A DNA stretch of 14,771 nucleotides from a bacterium (GCA_002713605.1 PATL01000011.1:1-14771), one strand, 5' to 3'; shown: positions 6,721 to 14,130, counted from the stretch's first letter. Translations and numbers: made by a program. Notes: generated by a model from the letters alone, not told the origin.

Positions 6721-7911
6721 CTATCTATCCTTCGCATTCTTTGGATTGGGTAGACTCGCACTAGCTAGGAGCATGAAGAACCCGCCGAGTAAAGCCGAGA
6801 CCAGTGAGCACAGCCAAGCATAACTGTAGCCAAAAGAGTCGGCGATCAACCCGAATCCCAAAGGTGCGAACATTGCTCCTATGCGAATGCTCGTCTGTAC
6901 TATGGCAGTTGCCTCTCCGGGTTCATCTCGATGGTGTTCAATAATTCCTAACAACGCCAAACCAGGCCATGACCAACCAATTCCGAAAATAAATATGGAA
7001 CCAACTGCAATGGAGGCCTTAGATTCAATAGCAAAAAGCACAAACGCTAATGATCCGATTAGAAGTGACCCAGAAACTGCTTTGAATCTATCAAACTGGT
7101 AACGGTCTGCTAAGTAGCCCCACGTTAATCGAGAGATGATCATTAAGAGTCCTCCTAGTCCGAGAATCAACCCAGCATATCCATCGCTATATCCTGCATT
7201 TTTTGCTGAAGTCGTTAGAAACCCTGAAACAGTAACGACTGCAGCCGCAGAGAATGCACCTGCTAGAGCGAGAAGCTGCAAGTGTGAGAGGCGCCACATT
7301 TCTCGGCGGGACGAGTAACTCTTCTCACTTATCAAAGGTGCGTTGGGAATTGTGAACCAAGCTGGAAACGCTAATAGTGCTACCACCAAAAATGTTCCCT
7401 TCCATCCGAAAGCTACCCCAAGAGTTGGAACAGCAAAACCTGCGAGGGCTGTTGCAAAGGGAACAGCAGATTGCTTTGCTGCCATTGCGATTCCTTGCCT
7501 TTCCAAAACCACAGATGAGGATATTAAGTTATTTGTTGCTGGATGGATGATGCCCTCGGCTACGCGATTTAAGCCTATAAATATCATGAGTAAGAAAAAT
7601 GTATTACCTAGGAAACCTGTGAGGAATGCAGCTAGCGAAGCAATAGCAACCCCATATCTTAGAACACGCTTTGGCCCCGTTCGATCAGCAGCCCCACCTG
7701 ATACTGACATGACGATGCTTGAAACTAAATAACCAAAAGTAAGGATTGCACCAAGTTCGGTGTCGCCAAATGAAAGGCCTTCTTTTATCTCTGGAGCGAA
7801 CGCACCAAGAAGAAAGCCTGGAAGCGCTACAAGAGCAATGGCGTAAGCTGAAGCTCCAGTAGGCCGCCAAAAGGTCCGGTTACTATCTCGAGGGGTATGC
7901 TCTTTGGTCAC
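6721..7911 (-). CDS. MFS transporter, 12-TM type, substrate unknown
   Basis: This 396-residue hydrophobic protein has about twelve predicted membrane segments. The MFS loop motif between helices 2 and 3 is seen as GGAADRTGPKRV (72-83), with the half-repeat WGYLADRYQFDR in the second half. It resembles the cyanate/nitrate-type (CynX/NarK-like) branch more than sugar porters, but substrate cannot be read. It diverges from the NAD-salvage operon pncB-pncA-nrtR, and the shared 97-bp region holds a candidate NrtR operator. Uptake of a niacin-like NAD precursor is therefore a testable guess, not a call. The GTG start follows a TAGCTT box by exactly 6 nt and has no SD, pointing to a leaderless transcript. 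Confidence 0.88.
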   Translation of the reverse strand: MTKEHTPRDSNRTFWRPTGASAYAIALVALPGFLLGAFAPEIKEGLSFGDTELGAILTFGYLVSSIVMSVSGGAADRTGPKRVLRYGVAIASLAAFLTGFLGNTFFLLMIFIGLNRVAEGIIHPATNNLISSSVVLERQGIAMAAKQSAVPFATALAGFAVPTLGVAFGWKGTFLVVALLAFPAWFTIPNAPLISEKSYSSRREMWRLSHLQLLALAGAFSAAAVVTVSGFLTTSAKNAGYSDGYAGLILGLGGLLMIISRLTWGYLADRYQFDRFKAVSGSLLIGSLAFVLFAIESKASIAVGSIFIFGIGWSWPGLALLGIIEHHRDEPGEATAIVQTSIRIGAMFAPLGFGLIADSFGYSYAWLCSLVSALLGGFFMLLASASLPNPKNAKDR

Positions 7912-7917
7912 TCTATG

Positions 7918-7923
7918 AAGCTA
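7918..7923 (-). promoter_or_regulatory. Candidate leaderless -10 box (TAGCTT) for the MFS gene
   Basis: On the minus strand TAGCTT occupies -12 to -7 relative to the GTG start of the transporter, followed by CATAGA. No SD is present. The spacing is identical to that upstream of the JAMM gene, the D-2-hydroxyacid dehydrogenase gene and menD. Confidence 0.45.
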
Positions 7924-7954
7924 CATCGTATTTTATATGAAAGCTCTAAAGGCA

Positions 7955-7975
7955 ATATTGTCACTATGACTATAT
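7955..7975. promoter_or_regulatory. Candidate NrtR operator: 21-bp imperfect palindrome
   Basis: The site is centred on base 7965 with 8 of 10 pairs matching. The inner arms are GTCA (7960-7963) and TGAC (7967-7970), the outer arms ATAT (7955-7958) and ATAT (7972-7975). It overlaps the first base of the pncB -10 box, so a bound protein would block RNA polymerase. NrtR repressors are known to bind palindromes of about this length upstream of NAD-salvage genes, and nrtR is the third gene of this operon. The assignment is by position and symmetry only. Confidence 0.6.
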
Positions 7976-7980
7976 ATAAT
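7975..7980 (+). promoter_or_regulatory. -10 box (TATAAT) of the pncB-pncA-nrtR operon
   Basis: A perfect TATAAT would place the transcription start near 7987, leaving a roughly 20-base leader that holds the AAGG ribosome binding site of pncB. The -35 region is poor, as is common when a site is tightly regulated. Confidence 0.6.
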
Positions 7981-7996
7981 GGTAGACTCATAACCT

Positions 7997-8000
7997 AAGG
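7997..8000 (+). promoter_or_regulatory. Ribosome binding site deciding the pncB start
   Basis: AAGG lies 8 nt before the ATG at 8009. The earlier in-frame GTG at 8000 overlaps this AAGG and has no SD of its own, so the ATG is the likely start. Confidence 0.6.
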
Positions 8001-8008
8001 TGCAAACT

Positions 8009-9343
8009 ATGCAAGACAAATCAGAATCTTATGCTTTGTATACAGATCGCTATGAGTTCACCATGCTTGATGCGTTGGTGCAGTCAAAACAAGCAGATAA
8101 AAAAGCTGTTTTTGAGGTATTTGCGCGCGATCTTCCTCTGGGAAGATCGTTTGGTGTCTTTGCTGGTATCAATCGGTTATTGCCATATCTGAAGAAATTC
8201 TCCTTCAGTGATGACATGCTTCGATTCTTGGGGCAAGAAAAAATAGTCTCAAAAGAAACTCAAGAATTCTTGCATTCTTTCAACTTTACGGGAGACATTG
8301 TGTCTTATCGGGAGGGAGAAACATACTTTCCATACAGCCCAGTAATTACGGTTGAAGGGAGCTTAGGAGAAGCCTTACTTATAGAAACATTACTACTATC
8401 AATCGTAAATTTTGACTCAGCCATCGCAACAGCAGCTGCAAGGATTGTGAGTGCAGCGAACGGTCAACTTGTTATGGAGGCTGGGTCCCGACGAATTGGA
8501 CCTGAAGCTGCTGTCAACGCTGCCAGAGCAGCTTATATCGGAGGAGTTAATGTGACGTCTAATCTTGAAGCAGGAAGACGCTGGGGTATTCCAACTGCAG
8601 GGACAGCTTCGCACGCTTACACTCTCTCATTTCAATCCGAAATAGATGCTTTTGGAAATCAAGCCAAATATTTGGGTGAAGATTCCATTTTTCTTGTTGA
8701 CACATACGATATTGAAGCTGGCATTGTTAATGCCGTCAAAGCCTCAAATGCTAATTTGAAAGGAATACGAATCGATTCAGGAGACCTTGCTATTGGTGCC
8801 AAATCCGCTAGAGCACTACTAGATGACTTAGGAGCACCACAAGCACAAATTATGGTTTCTGGGGATTTAGACGAATATAAAATACGGGAACTAGTAGATG
8901 CACCAATAGATGCTTTTGAATCAGGGCACAGATTGGTTACCGGATCTGGTGCGGCATCAGCTGGCTTTGTGTACAAGCTAGTTGCTATTGAAGAAAATTC
9001 TGCAATGCTTAAGATGCGACCAGTAGAAAAGCAGTCTGAAGGAAAAACTTCACAGGGCGGAAAGAAGTTCGCAATTCGGACCATTGATTCCAATGGAATA
9101 GCCGTTGAAGAATCATTATTTATTGAAGACTCATTCCAAATGCATTCACCATCACATGGTTGCAGGTCTCTCCAGAGCAAATTAATGTCATCAGGGCAAA
9201 TTGCGGATCTCCCTACGCTAGAGGACACGCGATGCCATTTAATGAAGATCATGTCAGAAATACCGAAAGAAATTCGACTAAGGGTCGACGGAGATCCTGC
9301 TATTCCAACAATTCTGCATACTAAGAAAGGCAAAAGTGAATAA
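8009..9343 (+). CDS. pncB: Nicotinate phosphoribosyltransferase
   Basis: From the ATG this is a 444-residue enzyme that joins nicotinate to PRPP, giving nicotinate mononucleotide in the Preiss-Handler NAD salvage route. Typical sequence runs from YALYTDRYEFTMLDA at the N terminus through MEAGSRRIGPEAAVNAARAA to PTAGTASHAYTLSF. That segment carries His202, the position of the regulatory phospho-histidine. The phosphoribosyl-binding stretch GIRIDSGDLA follows, then GSGAASAGFVYKLV. Length fits the actinobacterial PncB1 type (about 450). It overlaps pncA by 8 bp and heads the operon with pncA and nrtR. A palindrome over its promoter suggests repression by NrtR. Confidence 0.95.
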   Translation: MQDKSESYALYTDRYEFTMLDALVQSKQADKKAVFEVFARDLPLGRSFGVFAGINRLLPYLKKFSFSDDMLRFLGQEKIVSKETQEFLHSFNFTGDIVSYREGETYFPYSPVITVEGSLGEALLIETLLLSIVNFDSAIATAAARIVSAANGQLVMEAGSRRIGPEAAVNAARAAYIGGVNVTSNLEAGRRWGIPTAGTASHAYTLSFQSEIDAFGNQAKYLGEDSIFLVDTYDIEAGIVNAVKASNANLKGIRIDSGDLAIGAKSARALLDDLGAPQAQIMVSGDLDEYKIRELVDAPIDAFESGHRLVTGSGAASAGFVYKLVAIEENSAMLKMRPVEKQSEGKTSQGGKKFAIRTIDSNGIAVEESLFIEDSFQMHSPSHGCRSLQSKLMSSGQIADLPTLEDTRCHLMKIMSEIPKEIRLRVDGDPAIPTILHTKKGKSE

Positions 9344-9905
9344 ATCAAAGAAAGCACTTCTTATAGTGGATGTTCAACCAACATTCTGTGAGAGGGGTTC
9401 CTTGCCTGTAGAAGGAGGAAATGATGTTGCAAAGGAGATAGCGACTTATGTGGCAGAGGATGAAAGCTACGACTGCATTATCACGACTCAAGATTGGCAT
9501 ATAGACCCTGGAGTGCATTTTTCAGACCAACCTAACTATCAAGATACTTGGCCTACACATGGCGTGGCTGGTACGGATGAGGCTAATCTTCACCCTGAAC
9601 TCTCCAACATAAGTGACAAAATAAATTACTCAGTTAAGAAAGGAATGTTTGAAGCAGCTTATTCAGGATTTGAAGGACGCGATGGTGAAGAGAGTCTAAA
9701 ACAAATTCTCTCAAAAGAATCTATTACAACTGTAGATATTGTAGGTCTAGCATTTGATCATTGTGTAAAAGCGACTGCTATTGATAGCGCACAAAATGGT
9801 TTTAAAACAAGAGTTCTATCTAAACTAACAGCAGCCGTTTCACCAGTTAATATAGGTATCGTTTCAGATGAGATGAGGTTTCATGGTATTGAGGTCGTCC
9901 TTTAA
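9336..9905 (+). CDS. pncA: Nicotinamidase (isochorismatase-like fold)
   Basis: This 189-residue hydrolase converts nicotinamide to nicotinate, the substrate of the PncB encoded just upstream. The catalytic triad is visible: Asp12 (IVDVQ), Lys102 (VKKGM) and Cys143 (AFDHCVKATA). So are the metal ligands Asp53, His55 and His61 (TQDWHIDPGVHF) and His75 (WPTHGVAGT). The nicotinamidase signature usually reads WPxHCVxGT, so the cysteine after His75 is glycine here, a minor departure. Length agrees with M. tuberculosis PncA (186). The GTG start has AAAGG five bases upstream, inside pncB. The stop overlaps the nrtR ATG by one base. If the homology holds, pyrazinamide would also be a substrate, as known for this family. 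Confidence 0.95.
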   Translation: MNKSKKALLIVDVQPTFCERGSLPVEGGNDVAKEIATYVAEDESYDCIITTQDWHIDPGVHFSDQPNYQDTWPTHGVAGTDEANLHPELSNISDKINYSVKKGMFEAAYSGFEGRDGEESLKQILSKESITTVDIVGLAFDHCVKATAIDSAQNGFKTRVLSKLTAAVSPVNIGIVSDEMRFHGIEVVL

Positions 9906-10699
9906 TGGCTAAGAATTTAACTTTACTCCCTAGCGGTCTTTCAACTGAAGATACGGAATTTGTCAGGAATTATAAGCCGAGAGATTATCCGCCTAATGCC
10001 GTAACAGCTGATGTGATCCTTTTGACTATTCGCTCCGGAAGACTCGCTGTCTTATTAGTCGAGCGAGCAAGCCCTCCGCAAAGCGGTTCGTGGGCTCTAC
10101 CCGGTGGACACCTTCACCCAGAAGAATCAATACATGAAACAGCGCTCAGAGAACTGGCAGAAAAGACTGGATTCGCAGCAGAACCTGCGCATCTTGAACA
10201 ACTCCAGACTTATTCGACCCCAGGTAGAGATGCAAGAGATTCTAAAATGAGGGTGACTTCAGTGGCATACTTGGCTTTTATGCCCGACCCTGGAACGCCA
10301 AGAGCAGGCTCAGATGCTCGCTTAGCTAGATTTTGGGCAGTCGATGATTTGCCGGAATTTAACTCTCAGCTAACTTACGAAGATGGACCTGTTCTTGCAT
10401 TTGACCATGCTGCGATGCTACGGGATGGGCTTGAAAGAGCGGCGTCTAAGCTAGAATACACGACCTTAGCGACAGCGTTCGTAGATGATCAATTTACTAT
10501 TTCAGATTTACGGAGAGTCTATGAGGCTGTCTGGAGAAGCAACATTGATGCTGCTAACTTTTCCCGCAAAGTTAAATCTGCATCGGGGTTTATTGAATCT
10601 ACAGGAGGAAAACGGGCAACAGGTAGAGCGCCTGCTGGCCTTTTCGTAAAAGGACTAGCTGATATAATCTCACCGCCATTTTTCAGACCAACAGAATAG
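9905..10699 (+). CDS. nrtR: NrtR, Nudix-related transcriptional repressor of NAD metabolism
   Basis: This 264-residue protein has the two-domain NrtR layout: an N-terminal Nudix-like domain (about residues 30-165) and a C-terminal winged helix-turn-helix (about 185-260, with TISDLRRVYEAVW). NrtR regulators bind NAD-salvage promoters and are released by ADP-ribose or a related NAD derivative. The Nudix box spans Gly68 to Phe90. Glu74, Arg82, Glu83 and Glu86 are kept, but the next glutamate is Lys87, losing one metal ligand. Hydrolase activity is therefore probably weak or gone while ligand sensing may remain. The gene is the last of pncB-pncA-nrtR, joined to pncA by TAATG, so the operon is probably autoregulated through the palindrome at 7955-7975. 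Confidence 0.92.
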   Translation: MAKNLTLLPSGLSTEDTEFVRNYKPRDYPPNAVTADVILLTIRSGRLAVLLVERASPPQSGSWALPGGHLHPEESIHETALRELAEKTGFAAEPAHLEQLQTYSTPGRDARDSKMRVTSVAYLAFMPDPGTPRAGSDARLARFWAVDDLPEFNSQLTYEDGPVLAFDHAAMLRDGLERAASKLEYTTLATAFVDDQFTISDLRRVYEAVWRSNIDAANFSRKVKSASGFIESTGGKRATGRAPAGLFVKGLADIISPPFFRPTE

Positions 10700-10761
10700 A
10701 AACAATAACTCCTAATAGTGCGTGAATTATCGTCAGATATTAGATAACCTTACGAAACCAA

Positions 10762-10845
10762 GCGCCGGTGGCGGAATTGGCAGACGCGCAGGGTTTAGGT
10801 CCCTGTGTCCATTAGGATGTGTGGGTTCAAGTCCCACCCGGCGCA
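10762..10845 (+). tRNA. tRNA-Leu (anticodon UAG)
   Basis: The acceptor arms GCGCCGG and CCGGCGC pair fully. The D-arm region GCGGAATTGGCAGACGC is standard for leucine tRNAs. The anticodon stem CAGGG/CCCTG holds the loop TTTAGGT with anticodon TAG (10796-10798), which reads CUN codons. A long variable arm (with TCC/GGA stem) marks a class II tRNA, and the T arm is GTGGG-TTCAAGT-CCCAC. The discriminator base is A10845 and the CCA end is not encoded. A TAACCT hexamer at 10745-10750 could be its -10 box, giving a 5-base leader. Confidence 0.97.
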
Positions 10846-10909
10846 CATCAAATAAAATATGGCGTAGAGAAATAAACCCTCTAAAATCAAAGAAAGAGTA
10901 ATCGTGACC

Positions 10910-10913
10910 GGAG
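10910..10913 (+). promoter_or_regulatory. Ribosome binding site deciding the clpP start
   Basis: GGAG lies 8 nt before the ATG at 10922. It falls inside the longer reading frame that begins at GTG 10904, so the shorter ATG-started ClpP is preferred. Confidence 0.6.
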
Positions 10914-10921
10914 TTGAAAAA

Positions 10922-11515
10922 ATGAATTTTCCCACCCAAGCATCTGACGATATTTCCCGTATAGCGGGGCAGTTTAATATTTATTCGCAGCTATTAAGAA
11001 ACCGAATTGTCATGCTTTGGGATCAAGTCGATGATGAGATTGCCAAGGAGATTACTGCACAATTGCTGTACCTAGAAGGTGAGGATTCAGAAAAAGATAT
11101 TTGGTTGTATATCAATTCGCCTGGAGGCTCGGTAACTGCTGGGATGGCGATATACGATACTATGCAACTAATAAAACCAGATGTTTCTACTTTGTGTTTA
11201 GGTTTAGGGGCCTCTATGGGGCAATTCCTTCTCGGAGCAGGGGCTCAGGGTAAGCGATATTCGCTCAAGCATGCCCGCATAATGATGCATCAGCCACTTG
11301 GAGGTATCCAAGGTCAAGCCTCAGACATCGCTATTCAAGCAGAGCAACTTAGCTATATCAAGAAACTAATGGCAGAATTGATAGCAGGGCATACCGGACA
11401 AACAATTGAACAGGTTCAAGCTGATTCCGACCGAGACCGTTGGTTTACCGCTGAAGAAGCTAAGGAGTACGGAATTGTTGATCACGTTATCACGACTCGT
11501 GGAGAAGTCGACTAG
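10922..11515 (+). CDS. clpP: ATP-dependent Clp protease proteolytic subunit
   Basis: At 197 residues this is the normal length for ClpP, the barrel-forming serine peptidase that works with ClpX, ClpC or ClpA ATPases in the cytoplasm. The catalytic triad is intact: Ser98 (GLGASMGQ), His123 ([10 protein letters not shown]) and Asp172 (SDRDRWF). The oxyanion stretch INSPGGSV (64-71) is also present. The start is the ATG with GGAG 8 nt upstream. TAAAAT hexamers at 10853-10858 and 10882-10887 are possible -10 boxes. Actinobacteria usually carry clpP1 and clpP2 side by side, but no second copy follows here. A convergent lipoprotein gene begins nine bases after the stop. ClpXP also degrades tmRNA-tagged proteins, a functional link to ssrA/smpB in this window. 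Confidence 0.96.
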   Translation: MNFPTQASDDISRIAGQFNIYSQLLRNRIVMLWDQVDDEIAKEITAQLLYLEGEDSEKDIWLYINSPGGSVTAGMAIYDTMQLIKPDVSTLCLGLGASMGQFLLGAGAQGKRYSLKHARIMMHQPLGGIQGQASDIAIQAEQLSYIKKLMAELIAGHTGQTIEQVQADSDRDRWFTAEEAKEYGIVDHVITTRGEVD

Positions 11516-11531
11516 CAAATAAAGCTAGTTG
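11509..11531. terminator. Hairpin shared by the 3' ends of convergent clpP and the lipoprotein gene
   Basis: ACTAGC (11511-11516) pairs with GCTAGT (11524-11529) around a seven-base AAATAAA loop. A G-T and a C-G pair extend the stem to eight. The clpP stop TAG lies in the left arm and the stop of the minus-strand gene lies in the right arm. Downstream U-tracts are weak on both strands, so this is at best a modest bidirectional terminator or mRNA end protector. Confidence 0.45.
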
Positions 11532-11977
11532 TTTAGGTCTAATGGAATTTCTGTAGTGGGTACAGGTGATTCTTCGTCAAAATCTATCCCGCAAACTGTC
11601 TTACCATAATTTTCAAAACTTTCAATTGAGTTAATGCTTTCATTGATGTCGTCTTGAAACTCTAGGAGTATCATGGGTCTATCATCTGGTGCCGACGCTA
11701 CTAGGGCCTCAAGAATGCTCTTGTACAGGTCAACTACCTGATTTGTATTCTGTGCGATATCCTCTGGTGGGTTTGTAGATAGAACTTTGAGGTCCATGAT
11801 TGCTTTTTCTACACTTTCCGCATTATTGAAATCAAAGGTATTCAGAGGGGAGTCAGGCGCAGCCACTGCAATAAAATTTTCGCAAAATGCTAAAGGGTCA
11901 GAAGTCTCTTTTCCCGAGCACGCAAAAGTTACTGAAATTACCATAGCAATAGCAATAGCAAAGACGTGTTTGAACAT
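11525..11977 (-). CDS. Small secreted protein, putative lipoprotein, unknown function
   Basis: This 150-residue protein starts with a hydrophobic signal segment (residues 3-19) ending VTFAC, with Cys20 as the probable lipidation site. The lipobox is imperfect because Thr and Phe occupy -3 and -2. The mature part is acidic and predicted mostly helical. Two further cysteines, Cys32 and Cys129, could form a disulfide. I do not recognise a family, though small lipoproteins with an FC...CG pattern are common in actinobacteria. It starts 3 bp after the rpe stop, so it is probably co-transcribed with rpe. Its stop lies in the hairpin shared with clpP. Confidence 0.75.
   Translation of the reverse strand: MFKHVFAIAIAMVISVTFACSGKETSDPLAFCENFIAVAAPDSPLNTFDFNNAESVEKAIMDLKVLSTNPPEDIAQNTNQVVDLYKSILEALVASAPDDRPMILLEFQDDINESINSIESFENYGKTVCGIDFDEESPVPTTEIPLDLNN
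11943..11960. repeat. Three perfect ATAGCA hexamer copies in the signal-peptide coding region
   Basis: Three tandem copies of ATAGCA encode the alternating Ala-Ile run (FAIAIAM) of the putative lipoprotein signal peptide on the minus strand. Gain or loss of a unit would keep the frame and only change the length of the hydrophobic core. Confidence 0.7.
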
Positions 11978-11980
11978 GCC

Positions 11981-12661
11981 CTAGATGCTGGACGCAATCT
12001 TTCGGAGATTTTGGATTGCTTTTGCTGGTCCATCTGGATGGTTGAAAACTGCGCTTCCGGCAACGAAGACGTTAGCTCCAGCTTTGGTAGCTTGACCAAT
12101 GGTGCTTTCGTTTATACCACCATCTATTTCAATGTTTATTGATAAATCTCTTTCGGAGATTATGTTGCTTAATGATTTGATCTTGCCCTCTTGAGATGGC
12201 AGATATTTTTGTCCCCCAAAGCCAGGGTTCACTGACATAATCAAGACCTGGTCAACGAGATGAAGCACATTAACGATACTTTCAATTGGTGTCGAAGGGT
12301 TGAGTGTTACTCCAGCTTTTGCACCAGAGTTTAAAATTACGTTTAGGGTTCGGTCCAGGTGACGAACCGACTCAACGTGAACCAATATCAGTTCACACCC
12401 TGCCTCAATAAACATTGGGGACAAAAGGTCAGGGTCCTCTACCATCAAATGTGCTTCAAAAGGTATCTCAACGCTTTTTCTACAGGCGGCAACCGTATCA
12501 GGGCCTACGGTCAGATTCGGAACAAAATTTCCATCCATTATGTCCCAGTGGATCCGGTCAGCTCCTGCCTCTTCTAGAGCTTCTAATTCTAAACCCAAAC
12601 AACTGAAGTCTGCAGGAAGAATTGAAGGGCATATTTCTATGTCATGGTTGTTCTCAATCAT
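11981..12661 (-). CDS. rpe: Ribulose-phosphate 3-epimerase
   Basis: This 226-residue TIM-barrel enzyme interconverts ribulose-5-phosphate and xylulose-5-phosphate in the pentose phosphate pathway. Family signatures are clear: ICPSILPADFSCL near the N terminus, metal and catalytic residues His38, Asp40 and His71 (RIHWDIMDGNFVPN and EAHLMV), VNPGFGGQ (144-151), Asp180 in EIDGGI, and a phosphate-binding AGSAVF (201-206). Length is normal. The ATG start is preceded by GAGG seven bases upstream, one of the better ribosome binding sites here. It is followed after 3 bp by the putative lipoprotein gene. The 98 bp between it and the dehydrogenase gene hold no further gene and no clear terminator. Confidence 0.97.
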   Translation of the reverse strand: MIENNHDIEICPSILPADFSCLGLELEALEEAGADRIHWDIMDGNFVPNLTVGPDTVAACRKSVEIPFEAHLMVEDPDLLSPMFIEAGCELILVHVESVRHLDRTLNVILNSGAKAGVTLNPSTPIESIVNVLHLVDQVLIMSVNPGFGGQKYLPSQEGKIKSLSNIISERDLSINIEIDGGINESTIGQATKAGANVFVAGSAVFNHPDGPAKAIQNLRKIASSI

Positions 12662-12759
12662 TCAGGATCCTCATAGCATGGGTGACTTGTTCAAACTACA
12701 TTATTACGCAAATATTCTCTTTACTTGTCATAATTTCTTTTCTTGCCAACTTTGTGCCG

Positions 12760-14124
12760 TCAATTACTACTTTGGAAGATGACGTCAGGGTTCAGGATGC
12801 CTTTAGGGTCGAAAGCCTTCTTCATTTCTGTGAAAATTTTAATCTCGTCTTCATTTCGTTGGAAGTGCAGATATGGTGCTTTTGCGCGACCGATTCCGTG
12901 CTCAGCAGAGATGCTTCCCTCGAGTGAAACGACAAACTTCAGTATTTCTTCCTCTATCTCAGTTATCTTTGGCTCCGACTTCAAGATATTGAGATGCATG
13001 TTTCCGTCAGCAGAATGACCAAATACGTAAGGTAAAGACAAAGGATTGATGTTGTCGCAAATCGTGTCGATGCTTTCTATGAAGTAAGGTAGATTCCCCA
13101 AGGGTATTGTCACATCGAGTTTCAGAGGAATGCCTCTCTGTGAGACAGCGACAGTATGCAACTCCCGATATTGCCATAGTCTTTGTCGTTCTCTGTCTGT
13201 GGTAGCTACTAAGACAGACTCATGAGTTCTAAGAATTTCCCCTAAAGCATTTTCGTTTAACCGGTCTGAAATACCCAAGTCTCCAGCAAATTCACATAGT
13301 AGATATATAGAGTTTTTGTTGTCCCAAAGAGGTTGGAGATCATAGGCTTCCCTTACTAGATCTACTCCCTTTTGGAAGAATAATTCACAGGCAACGATGT
13401 CTGTATTTTTAGTGATGCAGGCTTCCGTGAGATTAACAGCATCTTGAATAGTGTTGAAACCAAAAAGAATAGTAACTTTTTCTTCTGGTTTAGGCCATAG
13501 TCGCAACTTAGCTCGTGTCACGATAGCAAGCGTTCCCTCGCTGCCGCACAATAAGCTCGGCAAATGGTATCCGGTATTGTCTTTCTCTAGACCGTTTAAA
13601 TTACCGATAATTTTTCCTGCTCCTGTAACCGCTTCAACGCTCACAATTTGATGACGAGTAGTGCCGTACCTAAGAACGTTCAAGCCGCCGGCATTCGTGG
13701 CAATTGTCCCTCCGATAGTCGCTGAATCTCTTGATGCGAAATCTACTCCGTAAATCAACCCCCTCTCAGAAGCTAAATTCTGTATTTCTAAAAGTGTTGC
13801 GCCTGCCTCAGCAACAATTTGGGTATTGTTTGTGTCCGAGATATTTATATTCTTCATTTTTTTCAATGAAATGATTAATTCACCATTTAAAGGGACGCTA
13901 CCTCCGACCATTCCAGTATTTCCTCCTTGAGGAACGATTTTTACCTGATTGGTTGAACACCAGCTGAGAATTTCTGCTACCTCATCAGTCGACTGTGGGA
14001 AAATAACTGCAGGAGCAAAACCTTTGTACCTTCCTGTCCAGTCGTCACTATAGGTTTTGATGACTTCCTGGTCCTCGTTTACTCTGCCTGGTCCTAACAA
14101 GCTCTTTAATTCTTCAATACTCAT
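12760..14124 (-). CDS. FAD-linked D-2-hydroxyacid dehydrogenase (D-2-hydroxyglutarate / D-lactate dehydrogenase / GlcD family)
   Basis: This 454-residue flavoprotein has an N-terminal PCMH-type FAD domain with PQGGNTGMVGGSVPL (65-79), ATIGGTIATNAGGLNVLRYG (135-154) and a GSEGTLAIVT stretch (194-203). The C-terminal FAD-oxidase domain has GHSADGNMHLNI (369-380), with conserved His370, and EHGIGRAK (408-415), ending in FDPKGILNPDVIF. The family oxidises D-2-hydroxyacids such as D-2-hydroxyglutarate, D-lactate or glycolate and passes electrons to an acceptor. The segment PLKLDVTIPLGNL resembles D-2-hydroxyglutarate dehydrogenases best, but the substrate is not certain. The ATG is preceded by TACGAT and 6 nt with no SD. 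menD diverges from it across 90 bp. Confidence 0.92.
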   Translation of the reverse strand: MSIEELKSLLGPGRVNEDQEVIKTYSDDWTGRYKGFAPAVIFPQSTDEVAEILSWCSTNQVKIVPQGGNTGMVGGSVPLNGELIISLKKMKNINISDTNNTQIVAEAGATLLEIQNLASERGLIYGVDFASRDSATIGGTIATNAGGLNVLRYGTTRHQIVSVEAVTGAGKIIGNLNGLEKDNTGYHLPSLLCGSEGTLAIVTRAKLRLWPKPEEKVTILFGFNTIQDAVNLTEACITKNTDIVACELFFQKGVDLVREAYDLQPLWDNKNSIYLLCEFAGDLGISDRLNENALGEILRTHESVLVATTDRERQRLWQYRELHTVAVSQRGIPLKLDVTIPLGNLPYFIESIDTICDNINPLSLPYVFGHSADGNMHLNILKSEPKITEIEEEILKFVVSLEGSISAEHGIGRAKAPYLHFQRNEDEIKIFTEMKKAFDPKGILNPDVIFQSSN

Positions 14125-14130
14125 ATATGG

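Noticed and set aside
8000..8008. GTG start three codons upstream for pncB
   Set aside because: It overlaps the AAGG that serves the ATG at 8009 and has no SD of its own.
8659..9357. 232-residue minus-strand frame inside pncB
   Set aside because: Long but antisense to a gene with strong family signatures. Its composition looks like a frame shadow (serine- and isoleucine-rich, no domain).
10712..10743. CTAATA ... TATTAG inverted repeat after nrtR as a possible terminator
   Set aside because: The stem is short and AT-only apart from the end pair, the loop is 20 bases, and no U-tract follows.
10904..10921. Longer GTG start for clpP
   Set aside because: The GGAG that best fits a ribosome binding site lies inside this extension and points to the ATG at 10922.
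10733..10939. 68-residue minus-strand frame reading RRVGLEPTHPNGHRDLNPARLPIPPP
   Set aside because: It is the antisense translation of tRNA-Leu(UAG), a familiar false gene product of tRNA regions.
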